Part shown: positions 56,640-64,000 of the stretch, piece after piece | Layout of the letters: the number at the start of each line of letters is the position of its first letter | Position numbering within the stretch: position 1 is the stretch's first letter | Source of the DNA: Fulvimarina sp039652615 | GTDB taxonomy: Bacteria > Pseudomonadota > Alphaproteobacteria > Rhizobiales > Rhizobiaceae | NCBI RefSeq assembly: GCF_039652615.1 | Contig: NZ_JBDJAC010000002.1 | Span: 186,001-250,000, forward strand | Reading direction: 5' to 3' | Length of the DNA stretch: 64,000 nt | Position numbers and translations under genes: made by a program | Notes under the pieces: model-generated | Told to the model about the DNA's origin: nothing | The model's input: only the letters and a program-made list of their open reading frames with translations | Database searches by the model: none

Positions 56640-57668
56640 TCAGATCGACGGAGCGCCCTTGCGCGGCTCCTTCGGTTCGTCTTCATCCATCAGCCCGTCG
56701 AACAGCGCCGTCGAGAGGTAGCGCTCGGCAAAGGACGGGATGATGATCACGATATTCTTGCCGGCCATCTCATCGCGCTGGCCGACCTTGACGGCGGCGG
56801 CGAGAGCCGATCCCGACGAGATCCCGACCGGAACGCCTTCGAGCCGTGCGACCAGCCGGGACATTTCGAAAGACTCTTCGTTCGAGACGGTGACCACCTC
56901 GTCATAAACGCCCTGATCCAGAATCTTCGGCGCAAAACCGGCACCGATGCCCTGCAGCTTGTGGGGGCCGGGCTGGCCGCCCGACAGGACCGGCGAATCC
57001 TGGGGCTCGACCGCGACCACGTGCATGCCGGGTTTGCGGCTCTTCAGAACCTGACCGGCGCCGGTGATGGTTCCGCCCGTGCCGATGCCCGAGACGAGAA
57101 CGTCGACATCGCCGCCCGTATCGTTCCAGATTTCCTCGGCCGTCGTCTCACGATGGATCTGCGGATTGGCCGGGTTCTCGAACTGCTGCGGGATGACTGC
57201 GTTCGGGATTTCGTTGACGAGTTCGCCGGCGCGGGCGATCGCGCCCTTCATGCCCTTCGCGCCTTCGGTCAGCACCAGCTGAGCACCGAGGAGACGCAGC
57301 ATCTTGCGGCGCTCGATCGACATCGTCTCCGGCATGGTCAGGATCAGATTGTACCCCTTCGCGGCGGCGGCAAAGGCGAGCGCGATGCCGGTATTACCCG
57401 ATGTCGGCTCGACCAGCGTGGTCTTGCCCGGCTCGATCTTGCCGTCGGCCTCCAGCTTGTCGAGCATCGCAACACCGATGCGATCCTTTACGGACGAGAT
57501 CGGGTTGAAGAATTCAAGCTTGGCGAGAAGATTGGCCTTCACGCCCTTTTCGGCGGCGAGCTTCTTGAGCCGAACAAGCGGCGTGTCGCCCACCGTGTCG
57601 ATAATGGAATCGTAGATCTTCCCGCGTCCGCGCGTGCGTGCGCCCTGGTTCTGGCTGATATCGTCCAT
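56640..57668 (-). CDS. cysK: Cysteine synthase A
   Basis: A 342-residue PLP enzyme that makes cysteine from O-acetylserine and sulfide. KIYDSIIDTVGDTPLVRLKKL near residue 17, PLP-binding Lys61 in NPISSVKDRIG, TSGNTGIALAFAAAAKGY (substrate/phosphate loop), SGIGTGGTITGAGQVLKSR (PLP phosphate), and the closing ISSGSALAAA. About 20-30 residues longer than typical CysK at the C-terminus (LMDEDEPKEPRKGAPSI). The frame opens far upstream (57872), but MDDISQNQG at 57668 follows GGGAGAAACGG and fits the family. Confidence 0.95.
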   Translation of the reverse strand: MDDISQNQGARTRGRGKIYDSIIDTVGDTPLVRLKKLAAEKGVKANLLAKLEFFNPISSVKDRIGVAMLDKLEADGKIEPGKTTLVEPTSGNTGIALAFAAAAKGYNLILTMPETMSIERRKMLRLLGAQLVLTEGAKGMKGAIARAGELVNEIPNAVIPQQFENPANPQIHRETTAEEIWNDTGGDVDVLVSGIGTGGTITGAGQVLKSRKPGMHVVAVEPQDSPVLSGGQPGPHKLQGIGAGFAPKILDQGVYDEVVTVSNEESFEMSRLVARLEGVPVGISSGSALAAAVKVGQRDEMAGKNIVIIIPSFAERYLSTALFDGLMDEDEPKEPRKGAPSI

Positions 57669-57949
57669 TTTCCGTTTCTCCCTTGCTCTGTTCGTGTTCG
57701 CCCGCTTCTTGCGCGGGCCGCATATTCGGTTCTCTACGGATATACATAGGAAAGGGGCAGCGCTTCTGTGAGGAAGAACCGACCAATGGCAGCGGCTCGG
57801 ATAGAAAACTTGTGCGCCCACACGCGAAATCGCCTCACATCGCCACGAGAAATAAATCTGGAATACGGACAATTTTCAAAAGTATTTTCAGTGGGGTTTA
57901 AATGGATAAGGCCGATTCATGAGGACTTATCCATTGCGAGGTTTGTCTC

Positions 57950-58756
57950 ATGCCGGTTCAACCTGCCGTCCTGCGATTGATTATCTCCGAATGCCTGATC
58001 TTGTTTGCATCCACTGCGGTCCTGTCCGCAGTGGCCGTGTGGCTTTTCTTCAGCGACTTTCCCGCCGCCGCTTTCACGCGCGTTGTCGTCTTTTCCGTCA
58101 TCCTGTCTCTCATCGTCGCAGCCGTGCATATCGGGCACATCATGATCCGGGCGAGTATCCTGGAAACCCAGCGGCAGGACTGGAAGAACCGCGCGATGCG
58201 GGACCGCCTGACCGGCCTCTTGAACCGTCAGGGCTTCAAGAGCGCCTGGTTCGAGAACATCGCGACGACGCAAAGCGACGGCCGCACTGGAACCGGAACC
58301 ATGCTCCTCATTCTGGATGCCGACCATTTCAAGCGCATCAACGATCGTTTCGGCCATCCGGTTGGCGACCAGGCCTTGAAGGCGATCGCCCGCACGACAG
58401 CCAATTCTTTGCGGGCCAGCGATATCTGCGGGCGTCTGGGAGGCGAAGAATTCGTCGTGGCGGCCCATGGTGTCACCCAGCAGCAGGCGGAAGCGATCGC
58501 AGAACGCATCCGAAGCAGGGTATCGTTCCTCACCATCGGCATTAGAGGTCAGCAAGCCCGCCTGACCGTCAGCATCGGCGGCGTTTTCACGACCTCAGCC
58601 CTGGGATTTGAATTGCTCTACAAGGCGGCGGACGAGAACTGCTACAGGTCCAAGAATCTTGGCCGAAACCGCGTCACCTTCACGGTCGTGACGCCTGAGG
58701 AAAGAATGGGTTATCTGAGACGCCCGGAGGAGCCCCGCCTGCCCGCGACAGTCTGA
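57950..58756 (+). CDS. Diguanylate cyclase (GGDEF domain, membrane-anchored)
   Basis: A 268-residue protein with two membrane helices (LIISECLILFASTAVLSAVAVWLFF and VVVFSVILSLIVAAVHIGHI) and a GGDEF domain. It has DADHFKRINDRFGHPVGD, active-site GGEEF at about 164-168, inhibitory RxxD (RASD) five residues upstream, and a closing AADENCYRSKNLGRN. All active-site residues are present, so it should synthesise c-di-GMP and be product-inhibited. The input signal is probably at or in the membrane, as no separate sensor domain is visible. Confidence 0.9.
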   Translation: MPVQPAVLRLIISECLILFASTAVLSAVAVWLFFSDFPAAAFTRVVVFSVILSLIVAAVHIGHIMIRASILETQRQDWKNRAMRDRLTGLLNRQGFKSAWFENIATTQSDGRTGTGTMLLILDADHFKRINDRFGHPVGDQALKAIARTTANSLRASDICGRLGGEEFVVAAHGVTQQQAEAIAERIRSRVSFLTIGIRGQQARLTVSIGGVFTTSALGFELLYKAADENCYRSKNLGRNRVTFTVVTPEERMGYLRRPEEPRLPATV

Positions 58757-58776
58757 TCCATCCAGGCAGGAAGGCT

Positions 58777-59223
58777 TCAAACGCCGGTCGATCCGAAACC
58801 GCCCTCTCCGCGCACGGTGGCATCGAGATCGTCGACCTCGGAAAAGACTGCCTGGGTAACCGGTGCGACGACAGCCTGCGCGATTCGATCGCCGCGGCGA
58901 AGGGTGAACGGGTCCGATCCCAGATTGATCAGGATCACCTTCACCTCGCCCCGGTAATCGCTGTCGACCGTTCCGGGCGTATTCAGCACCGTGACACCAT
59001 GCCGGGCGGCAAGACCGGAGCGTGGACGGATCTGCATCTCGTAACCGGATGGCACCGCGAAAGAAAAGCCGGTCGGAACGAGGGTTCGTTCGCCAGGCTT
59101 AAGCGTGAGATCCTTGTCGATCGCCGCACGGATATCGCATCCGGCGGCTCCCTCGCTTTCGTAAACCGGAGGTTCGATCCCGGCGCCGTGCGCGAGACGC
59201 CTGAAGGCGAGCGAGACCGTCAC
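58777..59223 (-). CDS. dut: Deoxyuridine 5'-triphosphate nucleotidohydrolase (dUTPase)
   Basis: A 148-residue trimeric enzyme that hydrolyses dUTP to dUMP. Motif 1 AAGCDIRA, motif 2 IRPRSGLAARHG, motif 3 NTPGTVDSDYRGEVKVILIN, motif 4 RRGDRIAQAVV and motif 5 VRGEGGFGSTGV are all present, with catalytic Asp in motif 3. Its ATG overlaps the coaBC stop codon (ATGA), so the two are translationally coupled, the usual alphaproteobacterial arrangement. Confidence 0.97.
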   Translation of the reverse strand: MTVSLAFRRLAHGAGIEPPVYESEGAAGCDIRAAIDKDLTLKPGERTLVPTGFSFAVPSGYEMQIRPRSGLAARHGVTVLNTPGTVDSDYRGEVKVILINLGSDPFTLRRGDRIAQAVVAPVTQAVFSEVDDLDATVRGEGGFGSTGV

Positions 59224-60440
59224 GATACATCTCCTTTCGAGAGCCTGCCGGCGATCCAGTCAGCAAGACGCTTCGCCACCTCCGCCTTGTCCATTTTCGG
59301 CCAGTCCTCGACGCCTGAGGCCGTAACCAGATGGACCGTATTTTCCAGGCCGCCCATCACGCCACCGCTTGCGGAAACATCGTTGGCGACGATGACATCG
59401 GCGCCCTTTTTGGCCAGTTTGGTTTGCGCATTTTGCAAGACATCGTTCGTCTCGGCGGCAAAACCAACGACCAGCCCGGGTCGCCGATCCGAATGGCCGA
59501 TCGTCGCAAGGATGTCCGGGTTCTCCTCGAAGGCGATCGTCGGCGCTCCGCTACCGTCTTTCTTGATCTTTGTCTCGCCCGGCTTTGCGGCCCGCCAGTC
59601 GGCGACCGCCGCAACGAAGATCGCGGCGTCGGCGGGCAAGGCGGTCTCGACGGCCTTCAACATCTCCCGCGCCGTCTCGACCTTGACGACGTGGATACCT
59701 GCCGGGTCGGCGATGGTCACCGGTCCCGAAACGAGCGTCACCTCCGCCCCCAGTTTCGCGAGCGCATCCGCGATCGCGTGGCCCTGCCGGCCGGAGGAGC
59801 GATTGGCGACATATCGCACCGGATCGATCGGCTCATGCGTCGGCCCCGACGTCACGATGATCCGCTTGCCGGCGAGCACTTGGGGCGTATCGGCGAACAT
59901 GGCCTCGACCGCCGCGACGATTTCCAGCGGCTCGGCCATGCGTCCGACGCCGGCCTCCCCGCTTTCGGCCATCTCACCGGAATTCGGTCCGACGAAACGG
60001 ATACCGTCTTTCTCAAGAGTCGCATGGTTCCTGCGCGTCGCTGGATTGTCCCACATCGCGGGGTTCATGGCCGGCGCCATCAGGATCGGAGCCCGCGCGG
60101 CAAGGAGCACGGCTGTCGCAAGATCATCGGCAAGGCCGTTTGCGCATTTCGCCATGATGTTCGCCGTCGCCGGCGCGACGAGAATGAGATCATGATTGCG
60201 CGCGAGACGGATATGGCCGACATCATGTTCGTCGTCTCGGTCGAAGAGATCGCCATAGACTTTCGATGCCGACAGCGCGCCGACCGAAAGCGGGGTCACG
60301 AAATGCCCCGCCGCCCTGGTCATGACTGGCGTCACGAGTGCGCCGCGCTCGCGCAGGCGGCGGATCAGGTCGAGAGACTTGTAGGCAGCGATGCCGCCGC
60401 CGACGATGAGAAGGATATGTTTTTGGGTGAGAGACATCAT
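59220..60440 (-). CDS. coaBC: CoaBC, phosphopantothenoylcysteine decarboxylase/synthase
   Basis: A 406-residue bifunctional flavoprotein for coenzyme A synthesis. N-terminal CoaC: KHILLIVGGGIAAYKSLDLIRRL, catalytic His in EHDVGHIRLAR, PAMNPAMW, and GPNSGEMAESGEAGVGRM with the substrate clamp. C-terminal CoaB: VTSGPTHEPIDPVRYVANRSSGRQGHAIA and a closing KKGADVIVANDV. Length matches bifunctional enzymes. Three start codons lie together (GTG 60443, ATG 60440, ATG 60437); 60440 is chosen arbitrarily as the first ATG. Confidence 0.95.
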   Translation of the reverse strand: MMSLTQKHILLIVGGGIAAYKSLDLIRRLRERGALVTPVMTRAAGHFVTPLSVGALSASKVYGDLFDRDDEHDVGHIRLARNHDLILVAPATANIMAKCANGLADDLATAVLLAARAPILMAPAMNPAMWDNPATRRNHATLEKDGIRFVGPNSGEMAESGEAGVGRMAEPLEIVAAVEAMFADTPQVLAGKRIIVTSGPTHEPIDPVRYVANRSSGRQGHAIADALAKLGAEVTLVSGPVTIADPAGIHVVKVETAREMLKAVETALPADAAIFVAAVADWRAAKPGETKIKKDGSGAPTIAFEENPDILATIGHSDRRPGLVVGFAAETNDVLQNAQTKLAKKGADVIVANDVSASGGVMGGLENTVHLVTASGVEDWPKMDKAEVAKRLADWIAGRLSKGDVS

Positions 60441-60553
60441 CACGCGACCCGTGCGAGAACGGTCTCAGCAACTTTAAATTCTGCCATGGCGTCCAGCCTT
60501 GAAAGTGTTCGCGACAGATCGAAGACCCGTGTCCGAGTCTGAGACAAATCAGA

Positions 60554-62143
60554 TCATGCCGAGAAGATAATCGAGAACGCAATCGCCACCAGCGCCAACG
60601 CGATCACGCTACGCTCGACATGGCCAAGGATGATCGACGCCTTCGAGTCCTTCACGAGTTCGACGAGCGTGTCGTCGTTGAGCCGCAACCCGTTCTCGAT
60701 CAGCTCAGGCAATTGCGAGGCGAGCACATCGAGACCGACGGCCAGATCCGGCCCCCTGCGCGCAAGCCGCAAGATGGCATTCAGGCCCTGCTGCGCATCG
60801 CGCAGCTTGGCCGCGGGCCCAAGCTCGTTGAGGATGTAGTCGGAGACGACGGGTTCCGCCGCCACCCACATGTTGAATTTCGGATCGAACGTCCGCGCGA
60901 CGCCCTCGACCACGACCATCGTCTTCTGGAGAAGCACGAGTTCGGGGCGCGCCTTCATCTCGAAAAGCTCGGTCACCTCGAAGAGCAGCGACAGGAGATG
61001 GCCCATCGAGATCGTCTCGGCAGGCTGTCCGTAGATCGGCTCGCCAATCGCCCGCAATGCCTGGGCAAAGCTTGCCACATCCTGCGTGCGCGGCACGTAG
61101 CCCGCCTCGAAGTGAAGCTCGGCGACACGCCGATAATCCCGCTTGATGAAGCCGTAGAGGATCTCGGCCAGAAAGCGCTTCGAATCGTCCGAGAGCCGAC
61201 CGACGATGCCCATGTCGACGGCGACGATACCGCCATCGGGCGCGACGAACAGGTTTCCCTGATGCATGTCGGCATGGAAGAAGCCGTCGCGCATGGCGTG
61301 GCGAAGGAAAGACTGGACCACATTGACGGCGAGGCGCTTCGGATCGTGTCCCGCCGCAAGAATCGCCGAGACATTGCTCATCTTGATGCCGTCGATCCAC
61401 TCCATGGTGACGACATCACGGCCGGTGCGCTCCCAGTCGATCGCCGGCACACGAAATTCGGGATCGCCCGCGATATTTTCCGCCATTTCGGAGGCGGCGG
61501 CCGCTTCCAGCCGCAGATCCATCTCGATCCGGGTCGACTGGGTCAGCGTCTCGACGACAGCCACCGGCCGCAGCCGGCGGGCGGAAGGAACGAACTTTTC
61601 CAGAAAACGGGCGATGAAGGCGAAGGCATCGAGCTCGCGTCGAAACTGTGCCCGGACATTGGGCCGGATCACCTTGACGGCGGCGACGCGCTCAAAGCCG
61701 TCCGCGTTCACGATGCGCGCTTTATAAACCTGTGCGATGGACGCAGCGCCGACGACCTCGCCGAGATCGGCGAAGAGCTCGTTGATCGGCCGGCCGAGCG
61801 TGACCTCGATCTCCCTTCGCGCTTCCTCGTCCGGAAAAGGCGGGACCTTGTCCTGCAATGCGCCGAGTTCGCCCGCGATGTTGGCGCCGACGATATCGGG
61901 CCGCGTCGCGAGGAACTGGCCGAGCTTCACATAGGACGGACCGAGCCGGTTGAGCGCCCGCGAGAGCCGGTCGGACCGCTCGCGGCCCGCGACGCTGCGG
62001 CGCTCGATCAGCCGCGCGATCTTGTAGCCGAACAGGGCGGCAGGCGGCATGCCCGCCGACGGCAATGTACCGACGACCCCTTCGCGCGCCATCACGTATG
62101 CGGCGCGGGCAAGGGCGAAGGTGCCTCGAATGGGATTGGCCAC
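60554..62143 (-). CDS. ubiB: UbiB, ubiquinone biosynthesis ADCK-family kinase-like protein
   Basis: A 529-residue atypical kinase-like protein. KxGQ motif LGPSYVKLGQFLATRPDI near residue 70, AAVKVIRPNV (ATP-site Lys), FFHADMHQGNLFVAPDGGIVAVDMGIVGRL (catalytic D-x4-N and DMG), and two C-terminal membrane helices ending SIILGHVERSVIALALVAIAFSIIF. UbiB is needed for ubiquinone synthesis, probably moving or activating lipid precursors. The start is GTG at 62143. It lies 44 bp after ubiE in a ubiE-ubiB-coaBC-dut cluster. Confidence 0.95.
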   Translation of the reverse strand: MANPIRGTFALARAAYVMAREGVVGTLPSAGMPPAALFGYKIARLIERRSVAGRERSDRLSRALNRLGPSYVKLGQFLATRPDIVGANIAGELGALQDKVPPFPDEEARREIEVTLGRPINELFADLGEVVGAASIAQVYKARIVNADGFERVAAVKVIRPNVRAQFRRELDAFAFIARFLEKFVPSARRLRPVAVVETLTQSTRIEMDLRLEAAAASEMAENIAGDPEFRVPAIDWERTGRDVVTMEWIDGIKMSNVSAILAAGHDPKRLAVNVVQSFLRHAMRDGFFHADMHQGNLFVAPDGGIVAVDMGIVGRLSDDSKRFLAEILYGFIKRDYRRVAELHFEAGYVPRTQDVASFAQALRAIGEPIYGQPAETISMGHLLSLLFEVTELFEMKARPELVLLQKTMVVVEGVARTFDPKFNMWVAAEPVVSDYILNELGPAAKLRDAQQGLNAILRLARRGPDLAVGLDVLASQLPELIENGLRLNDDTLVELVKDSKASIILGHVERSVIALALVAIAFSIIFSA

Positions 62144-62187
62144 GGATGCTCAGCCTTGGTTCACGACTTCAATTGGCGTCGCTCTCG

Positions 62188-62967
62188 TCAAATCTTCCAG
62201 CCCGAATGGATCGCGGCGATCCCGCCGGTGAGATTGCGATAGGTGACGCGCTCGAAGCCGGCCTTGCGGATCAGGTCCGCGAAGTTTTCCTGATTGGGAA
62301 AGCGGCGGATCGATTCGACGAGATATTCATAGGATTCGCGATCATTGGCTACGCGCTGACCGATCGCGGGGATACCCTTGAACGACCAGGTCTCGTAAAG
62401 CGTATCCAGCCCCGGAACGTCGACTTCGGAGAATTCGAGGCACAGGAAGCGTCCGCCCGGCTTCAAAACGCGGTAAGCCTCAGCCAGCGCCTTGTCGATA
62501 CGCGGGACGTTCCGAATACCGAAGGCGATCGTATAGGCATCGAACTCGGCGTCCGGCAGGCCGAGATCCTCCGCATTCGCCTCGACGAAGCGCAGATTGT
62601 CGGAGATGCCCTTGCGGGCCGCCCGCTCGGCGCCAACCCCCAGCATGGAGGCGTTGATGTCGAGCACGGTGCCCTCGGCGCGCCGGCCCGTTCGCTCGAC
62701 GATCCTGAAGGCTACATCGCCCGTGCCGCCCGCCACATCGAGAAAGCGCCAACCGGCCCGGTGCGGCGGAGCGAGCCAGGAGACCATCGAGTCCTTCCAG
62801 GCCCGGTGCATGCCGGCGGACATCAGATCGTTCATCAGGTCGTAGCGCTTGGCGACGCGATGGAAGACCTCGTTGACGCGCGACTGCTTTTCCTCACGGC
62901 CCGAGACCGTGGAATAGCCGTAGCTCGTCTCCATCCCGTCGGCATCTGTCACTCTGCTGTCGGACAT
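62188..62967 (-). CDS. ubiE: UbiE, C-methyltransferase of ubiquinone/menaquinone synthesis
   Basis: A 259-residue SAM methyltransferase acting on the quinone ring. Motif I FLDVAGGTGDVAFRIVE, the UbiE-specific SAGMHRAWKDSMVSWLAPP, FDAYTIAFGIRNVPRIDKALAEAYRVLKPGGRFLCLEFSEVD and the closing YRNLTGGIAAIHSGWKI are all family signatures. The frame opens at 63024; ATG 62967 (MSDSRVTDADG) follows an AGGG and fits family length. First gene of a ubiE-ubiB-coaBC-dut cluster. Confidence 0.95.
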   Translation of the reverse strand: MSDSRVTDADGMETSYGYSTVSGREEKQSRVNEVFHRVAKRYDLMNDLMSAGMHRAWKDSMVSWLAPPHRAGWRFLDVAGGTGDVAFRIVERTGRRAEGTVLDINASMLGVGAERAARKGISDNLRFVEANAEDLGLPDAEFDAYTIAFGIRNVPRIDKALAEAYRVLKPGGRFLCLEFSEVDVPGLDTLYETWSFKGIPAIGQRVANDRESYEYLVESIRRFPNQENFADLIRKAGFERVTYRNLTGGIAAIHSGWKI

Positions 62968-63123
62968 GGCATCAACCCTGAACATTTGAACGCATCGCCT
63001 CGAATGGCGATATCCGTTGGACAAGTCAAAGAGGGCCTATCGCCGCAATGCGGCTTTCCCTCCGTCAAGAATCTGGTCGGCGCGGTTACGATCCGCGTCT
63101 CGCTGTGTGGGACTTATACGCAA

Positions 63124-64000
63124 ATGCCCGAATTGCCAGAGGTGGAAACGGTTCGCCGTGGCCTTCAGCCGGTCATGGAGGGCGCGCGGGTCTCCAAACT
63201 TCATCTTGCGCGGCCCGATCTGCGCTTTCCCCTCCCCGATCGCTTCGCTGATCGGATGGAGGGCGCGGTGATCGCAAGCCTTTCGCGGCGGGCGAAATAT
63301 CTCATCGCCGAAACGAGCGACGGCCTGGTCCTCGCAATGCATCTCGGCATGTCCGGCTCCTTCCGAATCGAGACGAAGGGCGAGGCGATCGTTCCGGGCA
63401 CCTTCGTTCATCCGCGTTCGGAAGAGCGCCTGCACGATCATGTCCGCTTCGATCTCAGCCGCGACGACGGCTCGAGGCCGTCGGTCGTCTTCAACGATCC
63501 ACGTCGCTTCGGCTACATGACGCTGATCGAGGCGGGGCAGCTCGACGCCCATCCGCATTTCCGCAATCTCGGCCTCGAGCCGACCGGAAATGCTCTGACC
63601 GGCGACGCCCTCGCCCCGCTCTTTGCCAACAGGCAGACACCGCTCAAAGCCGCCCTTCTCGACCAGAAGGCAATTGCAGGCCTCGGCAACATCTATGTCT
63701 GCGAGGCACTCTGGCGTTCTCGGCTCAGCCCAAGACGGCTCGCTGGCTCGATCGTTCGCAAGGACGGCAAGCCGACGGAGCGGCTGAACGCGCTTGCGGT
63801 CCATATCCGGGAAACCATCGCCGATGCGATCGAGGCAGGCGGCTCGACCTTGCGCGATTATCGCAAGGCGGATGGAGAGCTCGGCTATTTCCAACACTCG
63901 TTCCGGGTCTACGGCCGGGAAGACGATGCGTGCCGACGCGAAGGGTGTCACGGTATGATCAGGCGCATCGTCCAGTCGGGTCGCTCGACCTTCTTTTGCC
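63124..64000 (+). CDS. mutM: MutM, formamidopyrimidine-DNA glycosylase (partial, last residues off the window)
   Basis: The frame starts MPELPEVETVRRGL, with catalytic Pro1 and Glu2 after Met removal, and stays open to the window edge, 292 codons. Further signatures are the Lys in SLSRRAKYLIAE, HLGMSGSF, FNDPRRFGYM, IAGLGNIYVCEALW (helix-two-turn-helix) and the C-terminal zinc finger CRREGCHGMIRRIVQSGRSTFFC with four Cys visible. Only the last few residues are cut off. The enzyme excises 8-oxoguanine and FapyG. Divergent from ubiE, the usual rhizobial order. Confidence 0.96.
   Translation, partial: MPELPEVETVRRGLQPVMEGARVSKLHLARPDLRFPLPDRFADRMEGAVIASLSRRAKYLIAETSDGLVLAMHLGMSGSFRIETKGEAIVPGTFVHPRSEERLHDHVRFDLSRDDGSRPSVVFNDPRRFGYMTLIEAGQLDAHPHFRNLGLEPTGNALTGDALAPLFANRQTPLKAALLDQKAIAGLGNIYVCEALWRSRLSPRRLAGSIVRKDGKPTERLNALAVHIRETIADAIEAGGSTLRDYRKADGELGYFQHSFRVYGREDDACRREGCHGMIRRIVQSGRSTFFC

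Noticed and set aside
59166..59185. GGTTCGATCCCGG resembling a tRNA T-arm
   Set aside because: It lies inside dut coding sequence and no cloverleaf can be completed around it.

Overview
The window looks like chromosomal DNA of an alphaproteobacterium of the order Hyphomicrobiales (Rhizobiales). GC content is high. The gene blocks are typical of the order: mutM / ubiE-ubiB-coaBC-dut, an ArsR-methyltransferase regulator in front of metF, an HWE-family histidine kinase, DUF6456 beside a DnaA-C-like protein, an entericidin-type lipoprotein, and an aa3 oxidase subunit IV. Palindromic intergenic repeats resemble the rhizobial RIME type. A marine or Aurantimonadaceae-like member is possible, but family level cannot be settled from the sequence. 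No tRNA, rRNA, CRISPR array, transposase or integrase was seen.

Layout. 1-4.3 kb: a DnaQ-like exonuclease cut by the window edge, cytochrome oxidase subunit IV, a DJ-1/PfpI protein, a DUF4396 membrane protein and hslU. 4.3-11.6 kb: a C4-dicarboxylate module, made of the sensor kinase dctB, the sigma-54 activator dctD, a sigma-54 promoter with an upstream palindrome, and the TRAP transporter dctP-dctQ-dctM. 11.7-17.1 kb: small lipoproteins, a papain-like lipoprotein, a CHCC zinc-finger protein, an FAD monooxygenase and a large Pro/Glu-rich OmpA-family protein. 17.2-20.2 kb: metF with its probable S-adenosylhomocysteine-type regulator, and trmO-DUF2293 on the opposite strand. 20.2-29.3 kb: dedA, a response regulator/HWE kinase pair, ettA, DUF1499, DUF5330, sufE, the DnaA-C-like/DUF6456 pair and an entericidin-like gene, with three copies of a 106-107 bp repeat. 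29.5-37.3 kb: patatin, ExoD, a VWA-like protein, a tautomerase, AMP nucleosidase, an EEP-family protein and DUF3147. 37.3-45.3 kb: two acyl-CoA ligases, copD-copC, an SDR, ETF-ubiquinone oxidoreductase and an SMR transporter. 45.3-52.5 kb: a family-4-like uracil-DNA glycosylase, an MFS transporter, a flavoprotein, recG and an old yellow enzyme. 52.5-54.6 kb: a small rearranged patch with a tandem pair of secreted paralogues, a glutaminase gene fragment, a short tandem repeat and a truncated EAL gene. 54.6-64 kb: glsA, DUF502, cysK, a diguanylate cyclase, then dut-coaBC-ubiB-ubiE and divergent mutM.

How genes work together. DctB/DctD should sense C4-dicarboxylates and switch on dctPQM through RNA polymerase-sigma54; this is read directly from the promoter match. 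The ArsR-methyltransferase gene lies directly upstream of metF on the same strand and has a palindrome before its start, which suggests autoregulated control of methyl-group metabolism. A GGGGATAA/TTATCCCC palindrome lies upstream of the DnaA-C-like gene. ETF-QO and the acyl-CoA ligases fit fatty-acid oxidation, and ubiE/ubiB supply the quinone that ETF-QO reduces. The most unusual items are the repeat copies that provide stop codons, the rearranged glsA/EAL patch, the paired secreted paralogues, and the putative DnaA-C-like regulator with its operator.
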